Positions 8,472-17,689 of a stretch of 64,000 nt of DNA are shown one piece after another. The first letter of the stretch is position 1. Each line of letters opens with the position of its first letter. The stretch spans positions 2,889,501-2,953,500 of the forward strand of contig NZ_CP034346.1 in NCBI RefSeq assembly GCF_003991425.1. The letters are read 5' to 3'. The notes beneath the pieces are model-generated. The model saw nothing but the letters and a program-made list of their open reading frames with translations. It did no database searches and was not told where the DNA came from. The position numbers and the translations under genes are program-made. Origin of the DNA: Paenibacillus lutimineralis. GTDB lineage: Bacteria > Bacillota > Bacilli > Paenibacillales > Paenibacillaceae.

Positions 8472-9593
8472 ATGAAGAAGTATATAGTTATTGGAGCAGG
8501 GATTTTAGGGGCATCAACGGCTTATCAATTATCTAAAATGGGGGCAGATGTTCTTATTATAGACCGTAAAGAGCAGGGACAGGCCACGGACGCAGCGGCC
8601 GGAATCATTTGCCCCTGGCTATCACAACGGCGCAATCAGGCTTGGTATCGCCTAGCTAAAGCAGGCGCGGGCTTCTATCCAGAATTAATTGAAGAGCTTA
8701 TGAACGAGGGAGAGACAGAGACAGGCTACGCTAGAGTTGGCGCTCTCAGCATTCATCATGATCTAGAGAAAGTGATCAAAATGGAGGAACGGGCCCAGCA
8801 GCGCAAAGCGGATGCACCGGAGATCGGTGAGATTACGCGATTAGATGAGACCGAGACCCGAAGGCTGTTCCCACTATTAGAAGAAGGCTATCATTCCGTT
8901 CATATTAGCGGGGCAGCCCGTGTAGATGGGCGTGCTCTGCGGGACGCTTTGCTGCGCTCAGCAGAGAGACATGGGGCGAAGCGGATTGAGGGAAATGCCG
9001 CGCTAGAGTTCCAAGAGAATCATATTACAGGAGTTCGTGTGGGAAGTAACACTTACACTGCAGACAAGACGATTGTCTGTGCAGGAGCTTGGGCTAGGGA
9101 ACTGCTTCAGCCTCTCGGCATTCACTTTAACGTTCGCTTCCAGAAGGCGCAAATTATGCATTTAGAGCTGAATGAGCGTCTGGATACCGGAAGCTGGCCA
9201 GTTGTTATGCCGCCATCGGATCAATATCTGCTTGCATTCGATCATCATAAGATCGTAATCGGGGCTACTCACGAGAATGAGGTTCAAGGTTATGATACAA
9301 GAATAACACCAGGCGGGATGCAGGAAATATTGAATAAAGGGTTGGAACTGGCACCAGGCTTAGGGGACAGTACCTTCCAGGAGGTAAGAGTCGGTTTTCG
9401 GCCTTTTACCCCCGGTTTTCTTCCTGTAATTGGCGCGGTTCCCGAATGGGAAGGACTTATCACGGCCAATGGTCTTGGAGCGTCTGGACTTACGATGGGG
9501 CCGTATATTGGCAGCCAGCTGGCTAAGCTCGCGATCGGAATGGAACTGGATATTGATCTTAATGACTATGACGTTCGTGGAGCGATAGAATAA
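8472..9593 (+). CDS. FAD-dependent oxidoreductase of the D-amino acid oxidase (DAO) family
   Basis: A 373-residue flavoprotein of the DadA / glycine oxidase (ThiO) group. The N-terminal FAD-binding fold VIGAGILGASTAYQLS is at residues 5-20. A second conserved FAD contact, CAGAWARELL, lies at about 196, and the C-terminal block GFRPFTPGFLPVIG with GASGLTMGPYIG is typical of the family. These enzymes oxidise amino acids or secondary amines to imines; the substrate cannot be assigned. There are no thiamine genes next to it, so glycine oxidase is not indicated by context. The ribosome site GAAGGGGAT precedes the ATG at 8472. Confidence 0.88.
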   Translation: MKKYIVIGAGILGASTAYQLSKMGADVLIIDRKEQGQATDAAAGIICPWLSQRRNQAWYRLAKAGAGFYPELIEELMNEGETETGYARVGALSIHHDLEKVIKMEERAQQRKADAPEIGEITRLDETETRRLFPLLEEGYHSVHISGAARVDGRALRDALLRSAERHGAKRIEGNAALEFQENHITGVRVGSNTYTADKTIVCAGAWARELLQPLGIHFNVRFQKAQIMHLELNERLDTGSWPVVMPPSDQYLLAFDHHKIVIGATHENEVQGYDTRITPGGMQEILNKGLELAPGLGDSTFQEVRVGFRPFTPGFLPVIGAVPEWEGLITANGLGASGLTMGPYIGSQLAKLAIGMELDIDLNDYDVRGAIE

Positions 9594-9658
9594 CAAAGTC
9601 CAGGTTGAATGATAAACACATCATAACTCTGTTGGTGAGGGGGAATGGGCTATGAATG

Positions 9659-10642
9659 CTATGAGTTCTCAGTGTATAACAGTACCTTCCCCGTACTCTT
9701 CCGACTTTCTACAAGCTGATGTGCCGCAGCAGCCTCGCTTAAGTGGAATCGCTCACTTATTTTTATGTTGATTTGTCTGTCCTCTAGCATTCGGAATATT
9801 TGCGATGCCGTCTCTTGCAAAGCCTCGGGGCGTTCTTTTCTTGTGGTTCCCAGACTATATCCTAGAACAGAACGGCAGCTCGCATGCAGATCTTTTGCGT
9901 GCAATTGTCCATACTTTCCACTAGAATTTCCGAATACAACCAGACGGCCGTAATGGGCAAGACATTTTATGCTTTGCTCCGTTATTTCGCCGCCAATCGA
10001 ATCCAAAATGATATTTACCTTTTCGTCGTTAGTTAGCTCATTTACTTTCTCGGCAAAATCTCCATCGGTGTAGCATAACACATGGTTTGCTCCAGCTTCT
10101 AATGCCACAGGGATCTTTGCTTCATGGCCTACAGTTCCGATAATAGTCCTCGCTCCTAATACTTTTGCCATTTGAGTCGCTGTGGTTCCTACCCCGCCAG
10201 AGGCGGAATGAATCAAAACCTGATCCCCATCCTGAAGCCTAGCGATATCAACAAGTAATTTGTAAGACAGAAATGAGACAATACCGCTTGCTCCTGCGAC
10301 ATCAAAGCTTATAGATTCAGGAATCGCAAAGGTTAGCCTCTCATCGGCAACAATGTATTCTGCATACGAACCATTCGCTGGAAAGGCAAGCACGCGTTGC
10401 CCTACATGTAATGAAGTTACCTCATCTCCTACTTGTTCAATGACGCCTGAAGCTTCTAAGCCAGGAATAAAGGGTAATTTTCCTTGCCCCTTGTTACCCA
10501 ATCTTGCTTTAATATCCGCAAAATTGACAGACGTTGTCTTTACACGGATTAAGACTTGCTTGGAATGGAACGAAGGAATCTCCACATCTGTATATTTCAG
10601 GTTATCGGTTGATCCGAACTGCTCTACAACAATTGCTTTCAC
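9659..10642 (-). CDS. Quinone oxidoreductase-like medium-chain dehydrogenase (zeta-crystallin type)
   Basis: A cytoplasmic NADPH-dependent reductase of about 327 residues in the zinc-free branch of the medium-chain dehydrogenases (Qor family). The N-terminal KAIVVEQFGSTDNL, the family motif NFADIKARLG, and the nucleotide-binding GDQVLIHSASGGVGTTATQMAK are visible; cysteines for structural zinc are lacking. It probably reduces quinones or enals. The GTG at 10642 gives the usual MKAIVV start and lies 8 bases after AAGGCGG; the longer reading from 10651 would start inside the ribosome site. It is divergent from the glycanase gene and probably single. Confidence 0.88.
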   Translation of the reverse strand: MKAIVVEQFGSTDNLKYTDVEIPSFHSKQVLIRVKTTSVNFADIKARLGNKGQGKLPFIPGLEASGVIEQVGDEVTSLHVGQRVLAFPANGSYAEYIVADERLTFAIPESISFDVAGASGIVSFLSYKLLVDIARLQDGDQVLIHSASGGVGTTATQMAKVLGARTIIGTVGHEAKIPVALEAGANHVLCYTDGDFAEKVNELTNDEKVNIILDSIGGEITEQSIKCLAHYGRLVVFGNSSGKYGQLHAKDLHASCRSVLGYSLGTTRKERPEALQETASQIFRMLEDRQINIKISERFHLSEAAAAHQLVESRKSTGKVLLYTENS

Positions 10643-10824
10643 AACAAACACCGCCTTCGTTTCATTGTATGAAACCTTGTTTCGATAATTAAATTATATA
10701 TCGAAAAGGAAGAGTGTTAAAGGAAAATAGCCGATATGCGAATAAGATTAAACAAAAATAATATTATTTTATGATGCGACAGACTTCGACAAAGCCAATC
10801 TGCTAAATTAACTTTAGGCATGTG

Positions 10825-10842
10825 AATAAAAACGTTTTTATT
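10825..10842. promoter_or_regulatory. 18-bp perfect palindrome, cre-like operator
   Basis: AATAAAAACGTTTTTATT is a perfect palindrome centred on CG, 75 bases upstream of the secreted glycanase start. It resembles LacI/CcpA-type operators, although the flanking TG/CA of a canonical cre is missing. The position suits catabolite control of a polysaccharide-degrading enzyme. Confidence 0.5.
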
Positions 10843-10917
10843 ATCGGGATAGGGGGTGAGCTGTACATATTTTATCTTTATCATGGTTCATCATTCTATA
10901 AAAGGAGAGGTATTTGT

Positions 10918-12615
10918 ATGATAAAGAGAAATCGATTTCATAAGAAAAGCTTTAGAATCTTGTTGACTATTATTTTGTTGCTGGGTACCTTCTTGGCAGA
11001 TTGGAGCTTAGGTCGTCCAGCTTCAATTCATGCTGCTGGCAGTTTATCGGATGCCGATTTTCTAAAGACCAACGGAACGTCAATTCGTAAATCCAAGGGA
11101 ACAGGAAGCACTGCATATCTGCGGGGGACGAATGCCGGCGGTTGGCTGGTTCAGGAGTCCTGGATGAACCCGACGAATGCTCCGGATCAGAAGACAATGA
11201 TGAATACATTGAAGGATCGCTTCGGCGCAGCGGCACGGGATGAGCTTCTTTCCGTATATGAGGATCATTATTGGACTACACAGGATTTTGACAATATCTC
11301 AGCGATGGGGATGACGGTTGTTCGGCTTCCATTCACGTATATGAATTTGGTGGATGACTCCGGAAATTTGAAAGCGGATGCATGGTCACGTCTGGACTGG
11401 TTCGTGGAGAACTGCCGCCAGCGGGGAATTTATGTCATTCTTGATATGCATGGTGCATTCGGTTCTCAGAACGGAATGGATCATTCCGGGGAAGTTAATG
11501 ATGGCAATCAACTGTACGGAAACCCGAATAACCGCCAGAAGACCTTATGGCTATGGGAGAAAATTGCTGAGCACTTCAAGGGGAACCCGGCCGTGGCAGC
11601 CTATGACATTCTGAATGAGCCAGGAATCAAAGCGGCAGCAACAGGCCGTACACAATGGGATTTCTATAACGAAATTTATAATCGGATTAGGGCAGTGGAT
11701 GGCGATCATATCATCATGATGGAATCTTGCTGGGATGCTGGGAACTTGCCGCATCCTCGGGACTACGGCTGGACTAACGTCGTCTATGAATATCATTATT
11801 ACCCGTGGGATTCAGTGACTAGTGTCCCAGGCCAAGCGGCTTATATCTCCAGCAAAGTGGCCGATATCCGCAGTCATAATTACGGAGTACCAACTTTTGT
11901 CGGTGAATTCACTTCATTCGATATTGAAGATGCTTGGAAGAATACACTGTCTACATTCAACCGTGAGGGCTGGCATTGGACGACTTGGACTTATAGGGTA
12001 ACGGGCAGCAACAATTCCTGGGGAATTTACAATCTCAATGCAGAAGCAGTAGATATTTATCATGATTCCAAGGATACGATCCGGCAAAAATGGTCTAAGG
12101 TCGGAGCGCAGTATAGTGCGGTGAACTCCAAAATCTACAACGTGATCAAGCCTTATTTGCAGGGAACTACAGATCCGGGTAGCGGTGGATCACCGCTGTT
12201 CGCGGATGGGGAATATTATTTGACCTCTGTTGCGAACGGCGGGGTTGTCTCTGCGGAGAACGGAGGGGCTGATCCATTAGTGGCCAATCGTTCTGCTGTA
12301 GGAGGGGCATGGGAGAGTCTGCGACTGGAGAATAATAGCGACGGGACAGTCTCCTTCAAATCAATGGCCAACCAGAAGTATGTCTGTGCGGTAATCGATG
12401 AGAGCAATCAATTGTTAGCACGCAGCGCCTCGATTGGAACTTGGGAGAAGTTTGAGCTGGTTAGCACAGGCAACGGAGATTACGGAATTAAGGCTGTTGC
12501 CAACGGCAAATTCGTGCAGGCGAATTTCAATGTCGGCGGTAGGCTGGAGGCAACTCAGGATAGGGTGGCAGGCGCTTGGGAAGCATTCAAAATTACGAGA
12601 ATGGGCGATTCTTAA
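10918..12615 (+). CDS. Secreted GH5-family glycanase with C-terminal beta-trefoil (fascin-like) domain
   Basis: An extracellular beta-glycanase of 565 residues. Residues 1-40 are a signal peptide (KRNRFHKKSF then ILLTIILLLGTFLA, with cleavage near IHAAG). Residues about 60-400 form a GH5 catalytic domain with the general acid Glu 234 in ILNEPG and the nucleophile Glu 330 in FVGEFTS. A glycine linker precedes residues about 425-563, a repeated trefoil with units ending WESLRL, WEKFEL and WEAFKI, probably sugar-binding. The start is the ATG at 10918 after AGGAGAGG; an upstream GTG lacks a ribosome site. The substrate is probably cellulose or another beta-glucan. The same frame continues past the TAA with another trefoil unit (see next entry). 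Confidence 0.9.
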   Translation: MIKRNRFHKKSFRILLTIILLLGTFLADWSLGRPASIHAAGSLSDADFLKTNGTSIRKSKGTGSTAYLRGTNAGGWLVQESWMNPTNAPDQKTMMNTLKDRFGAAARDELLSVYEDHYWTTQDFDNISAMGMTVVRLPFTYMNLVDDSGNLKADAWSRLDWFVENCRQRGIYVILDMHGAFGSQNGMDHSGEVNDGNQLYGNPNNRQKTLWLWEKIAEHFKGNPAVAAYDILNEPGIKAAATGRTQWDFYNEIYNRIRAVDGDHIIMMESCWDAGNLPHPRDYGWTNVVYEYHYYPWDSVTSVPGQAAYISSKVADIRSHNYGVPTFVGEFTSFDIEDAWKNTLSTFNREGWHWTTWTYRVTGSNNSWGIYNLNAEAVDIYHDSKDTIRQKWSKVGAQYSAVNSKIYNVIKPYLQGTTDPGSGGSPLFADGEYYLTSVANGGVVSAENGGADPLVANRSAVGGAWESLRLENNSDGTVSFKSMANQKYVCAVIDESNQLLARSASIGTWEKFELVSTGNGDYGIKAVANGKFVQANFNVGGRLEATQDRVAGAWEAFKITRMGDS

Positions 12616-12723
12616 CGCCTTCTCCTTATTAAGGCGGATCAACAGAATGGAGGCAAGCCGTTTGCCTCCAGTGATACGATTGGCGAAGCCTGGAAGGCGT
12701 TCTGGATTACCGGTATGAACTGA
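12616..12723 (+). pseudogene. In-frame remnant of a further trefoil repeat after the glycanase stop
   Basis: Directly after the TAA at 12613-12615 the same reading frame stays open for 35 codons to a TGA at 12721-12723 and encodes NGGKPFASSDTIGEAWKAFW. This matches the end of the trefoil repeat units of the glycanase (GAWEAFK type). The full-length ancestor probably had one more repeat before a nonsense change or a small rearrangement. Readthrough would add it back. Confidence 0.6.
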
Positions 12724-12733
12724 ACCTCGCTAG

Positions 12734-12770
12734 AGAGCGGGCAGAGATGTTTTCAGCCCGCTCTTTTTTT
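12734..12770 (+). terminator. Rho-independent terminator after the glycanase
   Basis: Arms AGAGCGGGC and GCCCGCTCT with a 13-base loop are followed by a T run. It sits just after the trefoil remnant, which supports the longer original gene. Confidence 0.9.
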
Positions 12771-12915
12771 GTTGAATCGAACCTGGAACGAAAATTGGTA
12801 CTTGAGAATTGGCAATTATATGATCAGAATAATAGATTAAATGGGGAAAATACTCGCCTCGGTTTTAGGTAAGACCAAGTTGACTATATGGTTGTCGGGA
12901 GAAGGGGGTGGAACA

Positions 12916-13743
12916 ATGGCAAATGTAGATAGGCTGGCGGAGATATTTGCGAATGCCCCTTATGAGATCAAGAGTGTCTACCGTCTAGTAATTCAGCCCA
13001 AAAGCATATTGCGTGAATTCAGGACTTTAAAGTACGGATTTCTCTTTATCATTCGCGGAGCCAACAGAATAAGCGTGAACGGGACGGTCTATGATTTACA
13101 TCCAGGTTCCGTATTTCATGCAGCGCCTGGGATGCAGATGGAGGCTCAAGTTGCGGGCGAGTCAGAGTTAGAGTATTACTCCGTCTTCTATAGCTTGGAT
13201 CAGCGTTATGCGGAGGACAGCCATCATGGATGCAATGCTCATTTCAAACTGGAGCCTGGTGTCATTCCAAGAGTAATAGAATTGCTGCTTATGCTTCATC
13301 AGAGTGTCCATACTCAGGGAGGGATGGAGAAGCTTCGCGTGAAGGAATTATTTCTAAGTATTATGCATCAAGTGCTGATGGGACATAAGAATCAGGCGAC
13401 CATCGGTTCATCCGATATTGCAGCTATAGAGAAAGCCATCGCATACATCAAGAGAAATTATATGAACCCGTTGACACTTGAAGAACTGGCGGGAATACAT
13501 GCTATGAATCCAAAGCGATTCTCTTATTTTTTTCATAAGCATATGGGTCTTCGTCCCATTGATTTCGTTATCCAATATCGGATGGAGAGAGCGAGCGAAC
13601 TGCTGCGAGGGGGGAGTTTTCCTATTCGTGATATTGCGGTTAGTGTCGGTTATGCTAATCCGCTCTATTTCAGCAGAGCATTTAAGAAGAAATTCGGGAT
13701 ATCTCCATCCTTATACGCCAAGCAATTCAATAGTCATATCTAA
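12916..13743 (+). CDS. AraC-family transcriptional regulator (cupin sensor)
   Basis: A 275-residue regulator. Residues about 20-110 form a cupin-like sensor (NGTVYDLHPGSVFHAAPGM), and the last 100 residues carry two helix-turn-helix motifs (LTLEELAGIHAMNPKRFSYF and IRDIAVSVGYANPLYFSRAF). The ATG at 12916 follows AAGGGGGTGG; a longer reading from 12841 lacks a ribosome site. The genes downstream, separated by Fur boxes, encode a flavin monooxygenase, a flavodoxin/ferredoxin reductase and a siderophore-binding lipoprotein, so it may sense a ferri-siderophore in the manner of PchR or Btr. That role is inferred from position. Confidence 0.88.
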   Translation: MANVDRLAEIFANAPYEIKSVYRLVIQPKSILREFRTLKYGFLFIIRGANRISVNGTVYDLHPGSVFHAAPGMQMEAQVAGESELEYYSVFYSLDQRYAEDSHHGCNAHFKLEPGVIPRVIELLLMLHQSVHTQGGMEKLRVKELFLSIMHQVLMGHKNQATIGSSDIAAIEKAIAYIKRNYMNPLTLEELAGIHAMNPKRFSYFFHKHMGLRPIDFVIQYRMERASELLRGGSFPIRDIAVSVGYANPLYFSRAFKKKFGISPSLYAKQFNSHI

Positions 13744-13871
13744 TGTGAAGGTAGTAGGAAGCATCTTGTTCAGTTATAAATATATCAAGTCTATATCGAT
13801 TTGATAATTGTGCATGTCGTATTTGTTATTTGTGTATTTGCATTTGCTAGCGTCCTTGCTACACTGTTGAT

Positions 13872-13914
13872 TGAGAATGATAATCATTGATAACAGGATT
13901 GATAATGATTAAGC
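13872..13914. promoter_or_regulatory. Tandem Fur boxes
   Basis: Overlapping 7-1-7 matches to TGATAATnATTATCA lie at 13872-13886 (TGAGAATGATAATCA), 13878-13892, and a further one at 13900-13914 (TGATAATGATTAAGC). They sit 85-125 bases before the monooxygenase gene and predict iron-repressed expression of the following operon. Confidence 0.85.
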
Positions 13915-13997
13915 TCGTTCTTCTAGAATGAATATCAGGGATAGCGCCATTCCTGAGCGAATGACTATTCTCTGAGTGGGGAAAGGGTGGAAGCAAG

Positions 13998-15305
13998 GTG
14001 AATGCAGATCGGCAATTATGTATCGGATTTTCTTTATCGGCAACCTGGATGAAGGGACATGGCTGGCGGCTTCCGGATAGCGGTGTTGAGAAAATGGGTT
14101 CGATTGATTATTACATCGAATTAGCCAAGTTGGCGGAGAACGCTAAGCTCGATTTTCTATTCAGGGCAGATTATCTTTATGTAAGTCCGCAAATGCTGGG
14201 CGATTCCGCTAATTTTGGCAGCCCTGATCCGACGATGATATTCGCGGCGATCGCCCGCGAGACGGACCGAATTGGACTTGTTACGACGATCTCGACTACT
14301 TTTAATCCGCCGTACGTTGTCGCCAGACAGCTTCAATCATTGCATTGGCTTAGCAACGGACGTGCTGGCTGGAATATTGTAACCTCGATCGAAGGAGCTG
14401 AGAATTTCGGCACGGCAGCCATGCCATCCCCGGAAGAGAGATATGCGCGGGCGAGGGAATTTACCAATGTAGTGCGTAAGCTCTGGGCCAGCTTCCCGCA
14501 TGAAGCGGTTCTGATTGACCGTGAATCGGGCAAATTTACCGATACGGATCGGATCTCTCCCATTGATCATTCAGGTGAGTTTTTCAATGTTAAAGGACCG
14601 CTTAGCTTGCCAGCTCACTCATCGGGATCCATTCCTCTATTTCAAGCAGGCGCATCGAATATCGGGCGAAATTTCGCGTCTTCCGTAGCGGATGCTATCT
14701 TTGCTGCGATGCCTGATCTCGAATCTGGGATCGAATTGCGGAATGATCTGAGAAGACGAGCAGAGGAGCAGGGGCGTGATCCGAATGCGATCAGGGTTCT
14801 GCCCGGGCTATATTTCTTCTTGGCCGATACACGTGAGGAGGCACAGGCATTATTCGAGATGGCGAATGCGCATTTAAGTACCGAGCGCAGGCTTGCTTCG
14901 CTCAAATCTGTATTAGGCCTTGATCTCAGCAGTTATGCCCTGGGTGATCGGGTGACTGCCGGTATGCTTCCTGATGCGAATCAGCCAGTTCGCAGTCGCA
15001 CGCATGCTGAACTGCTTCGTCGATATATTATCAACCATCACCCGACCGTGGCAGAGGTGCTGTCAAGACCGGAAGTTCTTGGCTCAGCGCACTGGGTCTC
15101 GGTTGGAACGGTTGAGGACGTATTGAATGATATTATTCAGAGATATGAAGCCGGGGCAATTGATGGGCTCATTGCTCTTCCAGGCGGCTCGGAGCAATCG
15201 ATGGAGCTGTTCTTTGAGAAACTGATGCCGCGATTGGTGGAGCTGGGCTTATTCCGGAGTGAATATTCCGGTTCAACCTTGAAGGAACATTTGGGGATTT
15301 GCTGA
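13998..15305 (+). CDS. LLM-class flavin-dependent monooxygenase (NtaA/SnaA/DszA family)
   Basis: A 435-residue FMNH2-dependent monooxygenase of the bacterial luciferase superfamily, close to nitrilotriacetate monooxygenase component A. Visible hallmarks are the N-terminal ATWMKGHGWRLPDS, FRADYLYV, the core STTFNPPYVVARQLQSLHWL and GRAGWNIVTS, all typical of this branch. It needs reduced flavin from a separate reductase; the YumC-like enzyme encoded 58 bases downstream may serve. In a Fur-controlled operon with a siderophore-binding protein, cleavage or modification of a siderophore or other chelator is a plausible role. The GTG start at 13998 is used because homology begins there. Confidence 0.88.
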   Translation: MNADRQLCIGFSLSATWMKGHGWRLPDSGVEKMGSIDYYIELAKLAENAKLDFLFRADYLYVSPQMLGDSANFGSPDPTMIFAAIARETDRIGLVTTISTTFNPPYVVARQLQSLHWLSNGRAGWNIVTSIEGAENFGTAAMPSPEERYARAREFTNVVRKLWASFPHEAVLIDRESGKFTDTDRISPIDHSGEFFNVKGPLSLPAHSSGSIPLFQAGASNIGRNFASSVADAIFAAMPDLESGIELRNDLRRRAEEQGRDPNAIRVLPGLYFFLADTREEAQALFEMANAHLSTERRLASLKSVLGLDLSSYALGDRVTAGMLPDANQPVRSRTHAELLRRYIINHHPTVAEVLSRPEVLGSAHWVSVGTVEDVLNDIIQRYEAGAIDGLIALPGGSEQSMELFFEKLMPRLVELGLFRSEYSGSTLKEHLGIC

Positions 15306-15363
15306 TACTGTTCTGATAAATGAGAATCCGATGATATGGCCAATTAAGCGAGGAGATTAAAAA

Positions 15364-16416
15364 ATGCATAATAAGGAACTGTTTGATGTCACAATTGTAG
15401 GCGGCGGACCCGCAGGGCTGTTCTCCGCATTTTATAGTGGTTTACGCGAAATGAAAACGAAAATTATTGAATTTCAGTCCTTTCTGGGCGGGAAGGTGCA
15501 TGTCTATCCAGAGAAACTGATCTGGGATGTAGGCGGCTTGACACCGCTTCCCGGCTCCCAGTTGATTGAGCAAATGGTAGCTCAAGGCTTGACCTTCCAG
15601 CCGGACGTTGTTCTAGGAGAGAAGATTACGTCCATTTCCAAGGATGATGAGGATCATTTCGTTCTGCATACAGACTCCGGCCAGATGCATTATTCCAAGT
15701 CCGTCATTCTGGCTATAGGGGGAGGAATTCTAAAGCCGATTAAGCTGGATATTGAGGGAGCGGAACGGTTCGAGGTAACGAATTTGCATTATACCGTGAA
15801 ATCACTGGAACGCTTTAAGAACAAGACAGTGCTAATCTCTGGCGGCGGCAATTCAGCCATTGACTGGGCAAATGAACTGGAGCCGATTGCCAAGCAGGTC
15901 TATTTGACCTACCGCAAAGAAACGTTAAAAGGACATGAGGCAGAAATTTCGCGTCTTGAGAGAAGCTCAGTGGAGTGTTTGCTGAATACATCGATCGAGA
16001 AGCTCATCGCGTCTGAGGATCATCAGAGGATTGAGACGGTTGCACTGAGAAGAAATGAGACGGGCGCTACATTTGAGCTGGAAATTGACGAAATGATCAT
16101 TAATCATGGATATGAACGCGATAAAGAATTGCTGGCCAACAGCGAGGTGCAGATTGAGCTGAAGGATTACTGGATTGCAGGCACTCCATTGAGCGAGACA
16201 TCGGTGCCGGGGCTTTATGCCGCAGGCGATATTCTGAATCATGAGGGCAAGCTTCACCTGATTGCCGGGGCTTTCCAAGACGCCGCAAACGCGGCGAACA
16301 AGGCCAAGCAGTATATCTCGCCAGAAGCGAATGCGCATGGAATGGTATCCTCACACAATGATCTGTTTATGCAAAAGAACCGTGAGTTGATGCAGCATTT
16401 ATATACCAAGAGTTGA
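15364..16416 (+). CDS. Ferredoxin/flavodoxin--NADP+ reductase, thioredoxin-reductase-like (YumC/YcgT type)
   Basis: A 350-residue flavoprotein with a FAD site near the N-terminus (VTIVGGGPAGLFSAFYSGLR), a NADPH site at about 157 (VLISGGGNSAIDWANEL) and the C-terminal GLYAAGDI. The redox CxxC of true thioredoxin reductases is absent, which marks the type 2 FNR group (YumC, YcgT). It moves electrons from NADPH to ferredoxin or flavodoxin. Placed downstream of Fur boxes between a monooxygenase and a siderophore-binding lipoprotein, it may reduce flavin for the monooxygenase or iron in imported ferri-siderophore. The ATG at 15364 follows AGGAG. Confidence 0.92.
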   Translation: MHNKELFDVTIVGGGPAGLFSAFYSGLREMKTKIIEFQSFLGGKVHVYPEKLIWDVGGLTPLPGSQLIEQMVAQGLTFQPDVVLGEKITSISKDDEDHFVLHTDSGQMHYSKSVILAIGGGILKPIKLDIEGAERFEVTNLHYTVKSLERFKNKTVLISGGGNSAIDWANELEPIAKQVYLTYRKETLKGHEAEISRLERSSVECLLNTSIEKLIASEDHQRIETVALRRNETGATFELEIDEMIINHGYERDKELLANSEVQIELKDYWIAGTPLSETSVPGLYAAGDILNHEGKLHLIAGAFQDAANAANKAKQYISPEANAHGMVSSHNDLFMQKNRELMQHLYTKS

Positions 16417-16438
16417 AGACGAGGCTGGAGGAAGCAGT

Positions 16439-17431
16439 ATGAAGAGATGGATAGGTAGTATAGTAGCGTTTGTCATTGTGACAGCGATGTTGGCCGGGTG
16501 TGCCGGAACGCCAGCGGCTGCGCCTTCAGTGAACGAAAGTAATGGCGGGCAGTCCAGCGTGACCAGTACGTCTGAAGCTGGATCGACGGACTTAGGCGTA
16601 TGGCCAAGAACGATAACGGATGCTGCCAGTCATGAGATTGTACTCCAGGAACGGCCGGAGCGCGTTGTTGTGCTTCATCCCCTGTACTTGGATTACTTCT
16701 TGGCGCTGGATACGCCTCCGGTCGCTTCGGGCAATGCAATAAGCGCGTTGGAGGAATTCGAAACTCTGAAACCGTACCAAGGAACGGTTGAGATCGCTGA
16801 TTTGGGCAGCGGAAGAGATTTGAATCTGGAGGCGGTGATAGCGGCGAACCCGGATGTGATCGTGACTTTTAAAGGACATGTGGACGCGAACTATGATGAA
16901 TTAAGCAAGATTGCTCCTGTCGTCCAAATTGACTATGGGGATACTTGGGAGAATGCCACGATGCTTTGTGCCCAAATTATAGGCAAAGAACAGTTGGCAG
17001 AACAGCTTATCAACGATACTAAAGAAATCATTGCGAAGACGAAAGAACAGCTGAGCGGAATGAATGGTAAGAGCTTTGCGTTGCTGCGGGTTGACGGAAA
17101 AGCTAATTTTACAGCTCAGGGTGCAAAGAACACCGTCTACTATAATGATGCTACGGGATTTGGCCTGTTGAAGCCGGAGGGCTATCCTGAAGACGGGCAA
17201 GTGCTCTCGCTGGAGGCATTATCGGCGATGAATCCTGATTATATTATTATCCAGCATGATCTTAAGACGGCCCAGGCAGCGGTTCAAGAGAAGGAAGCGA
17301 TGGCTGTATGGAAATCACTCAAAGCGGTAAAGGGGAATCACGTTCTATTCTTTGATAATTCTCTTAACACGGGAAGCGTCCTAGCAATTCGCTTGGCAGC
17401 GGAAAATTTCATGGAGTTGGCTGGGCAATAG
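16439..17431 (+). CDS. Iron-siderophore ABC transporter substrate-binding lipoprotein
   Basis: A 330-residue lipoprotein with a signal segment and lipobox MLAGC (lipidated Cys about 21), then a Ser/Thr/Gly-rich linker and a two-lobed FhuD/FeuA-type domain (RPERVVVLHPLYLDYFLALD, AANPDVIVTFKGHVDANYDE, and the C-terminal VKGNHVLFFDNS). It binds ferric siderophore outside the membrane and passes it to a FecCD-type permease. No permease or ATPase gene adjoins it, so it must share one encoded elsewhere. It is the last gene of the Fur-boxed operon, 22 bases after the reductase gene. Confidence 0.92.
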   Translation: MKRWIGSIVAFVIVTAMLAGCAGTPAAAPSVNESNGGQSSVTSTSEAGSTDLGVWPRTITDAASHEIVLQERPERVVVLHPLYLDYFLALDTPPVASGNAISALEEFETLKPYQGTVEIADLGSGRDLNLEAVIAANPDVIVTFKGHVDANYDELSKIAPVVQIDYGDTWENATMLCAQIIGKEQLAEQLINDTKEIIAKTKEQLSGMNGKSFALLRVDGKANFTAQGAKNTVYYNDATGFGLLKPEGYPEDGQVLSLEALSAMNPDYIIIQHDLKTAQAAVQEKEAMAVWKSLKAVKGNHVLFFDNSLNTGSVLAIRLAAENFMELAGQ

Positions 17432-17689
17432 AAGGTTATCCGTCTAAAATTAAAAAAAACGAGAAACAAGTATTACAAATATGTAACCATCCAAATCCTT
17501 CTTTAATTAGAAATAAAGAGTTTATTTTCATCAAAATCACCTAAATTAATCCTCTATTAGTAAAAAGAGTGCTTTGTGTTATCGTTTCCACTCTGAGATA
17601 ATGAAAAACAGAGAAGGATATTGCCCCTATTAAGGCAGAGGTATAACCTAAATGGTTACAAAAATGTCATCTCAGAGGAGGAACAACAT

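Noticed and set aside
12434..12718. 94-codon open frame across the end of the glycanase gene
   Set aside because: It is out of frame with the recognisable trefoil repeat and has no ribosome site; the in-frame remnant explains the region better.
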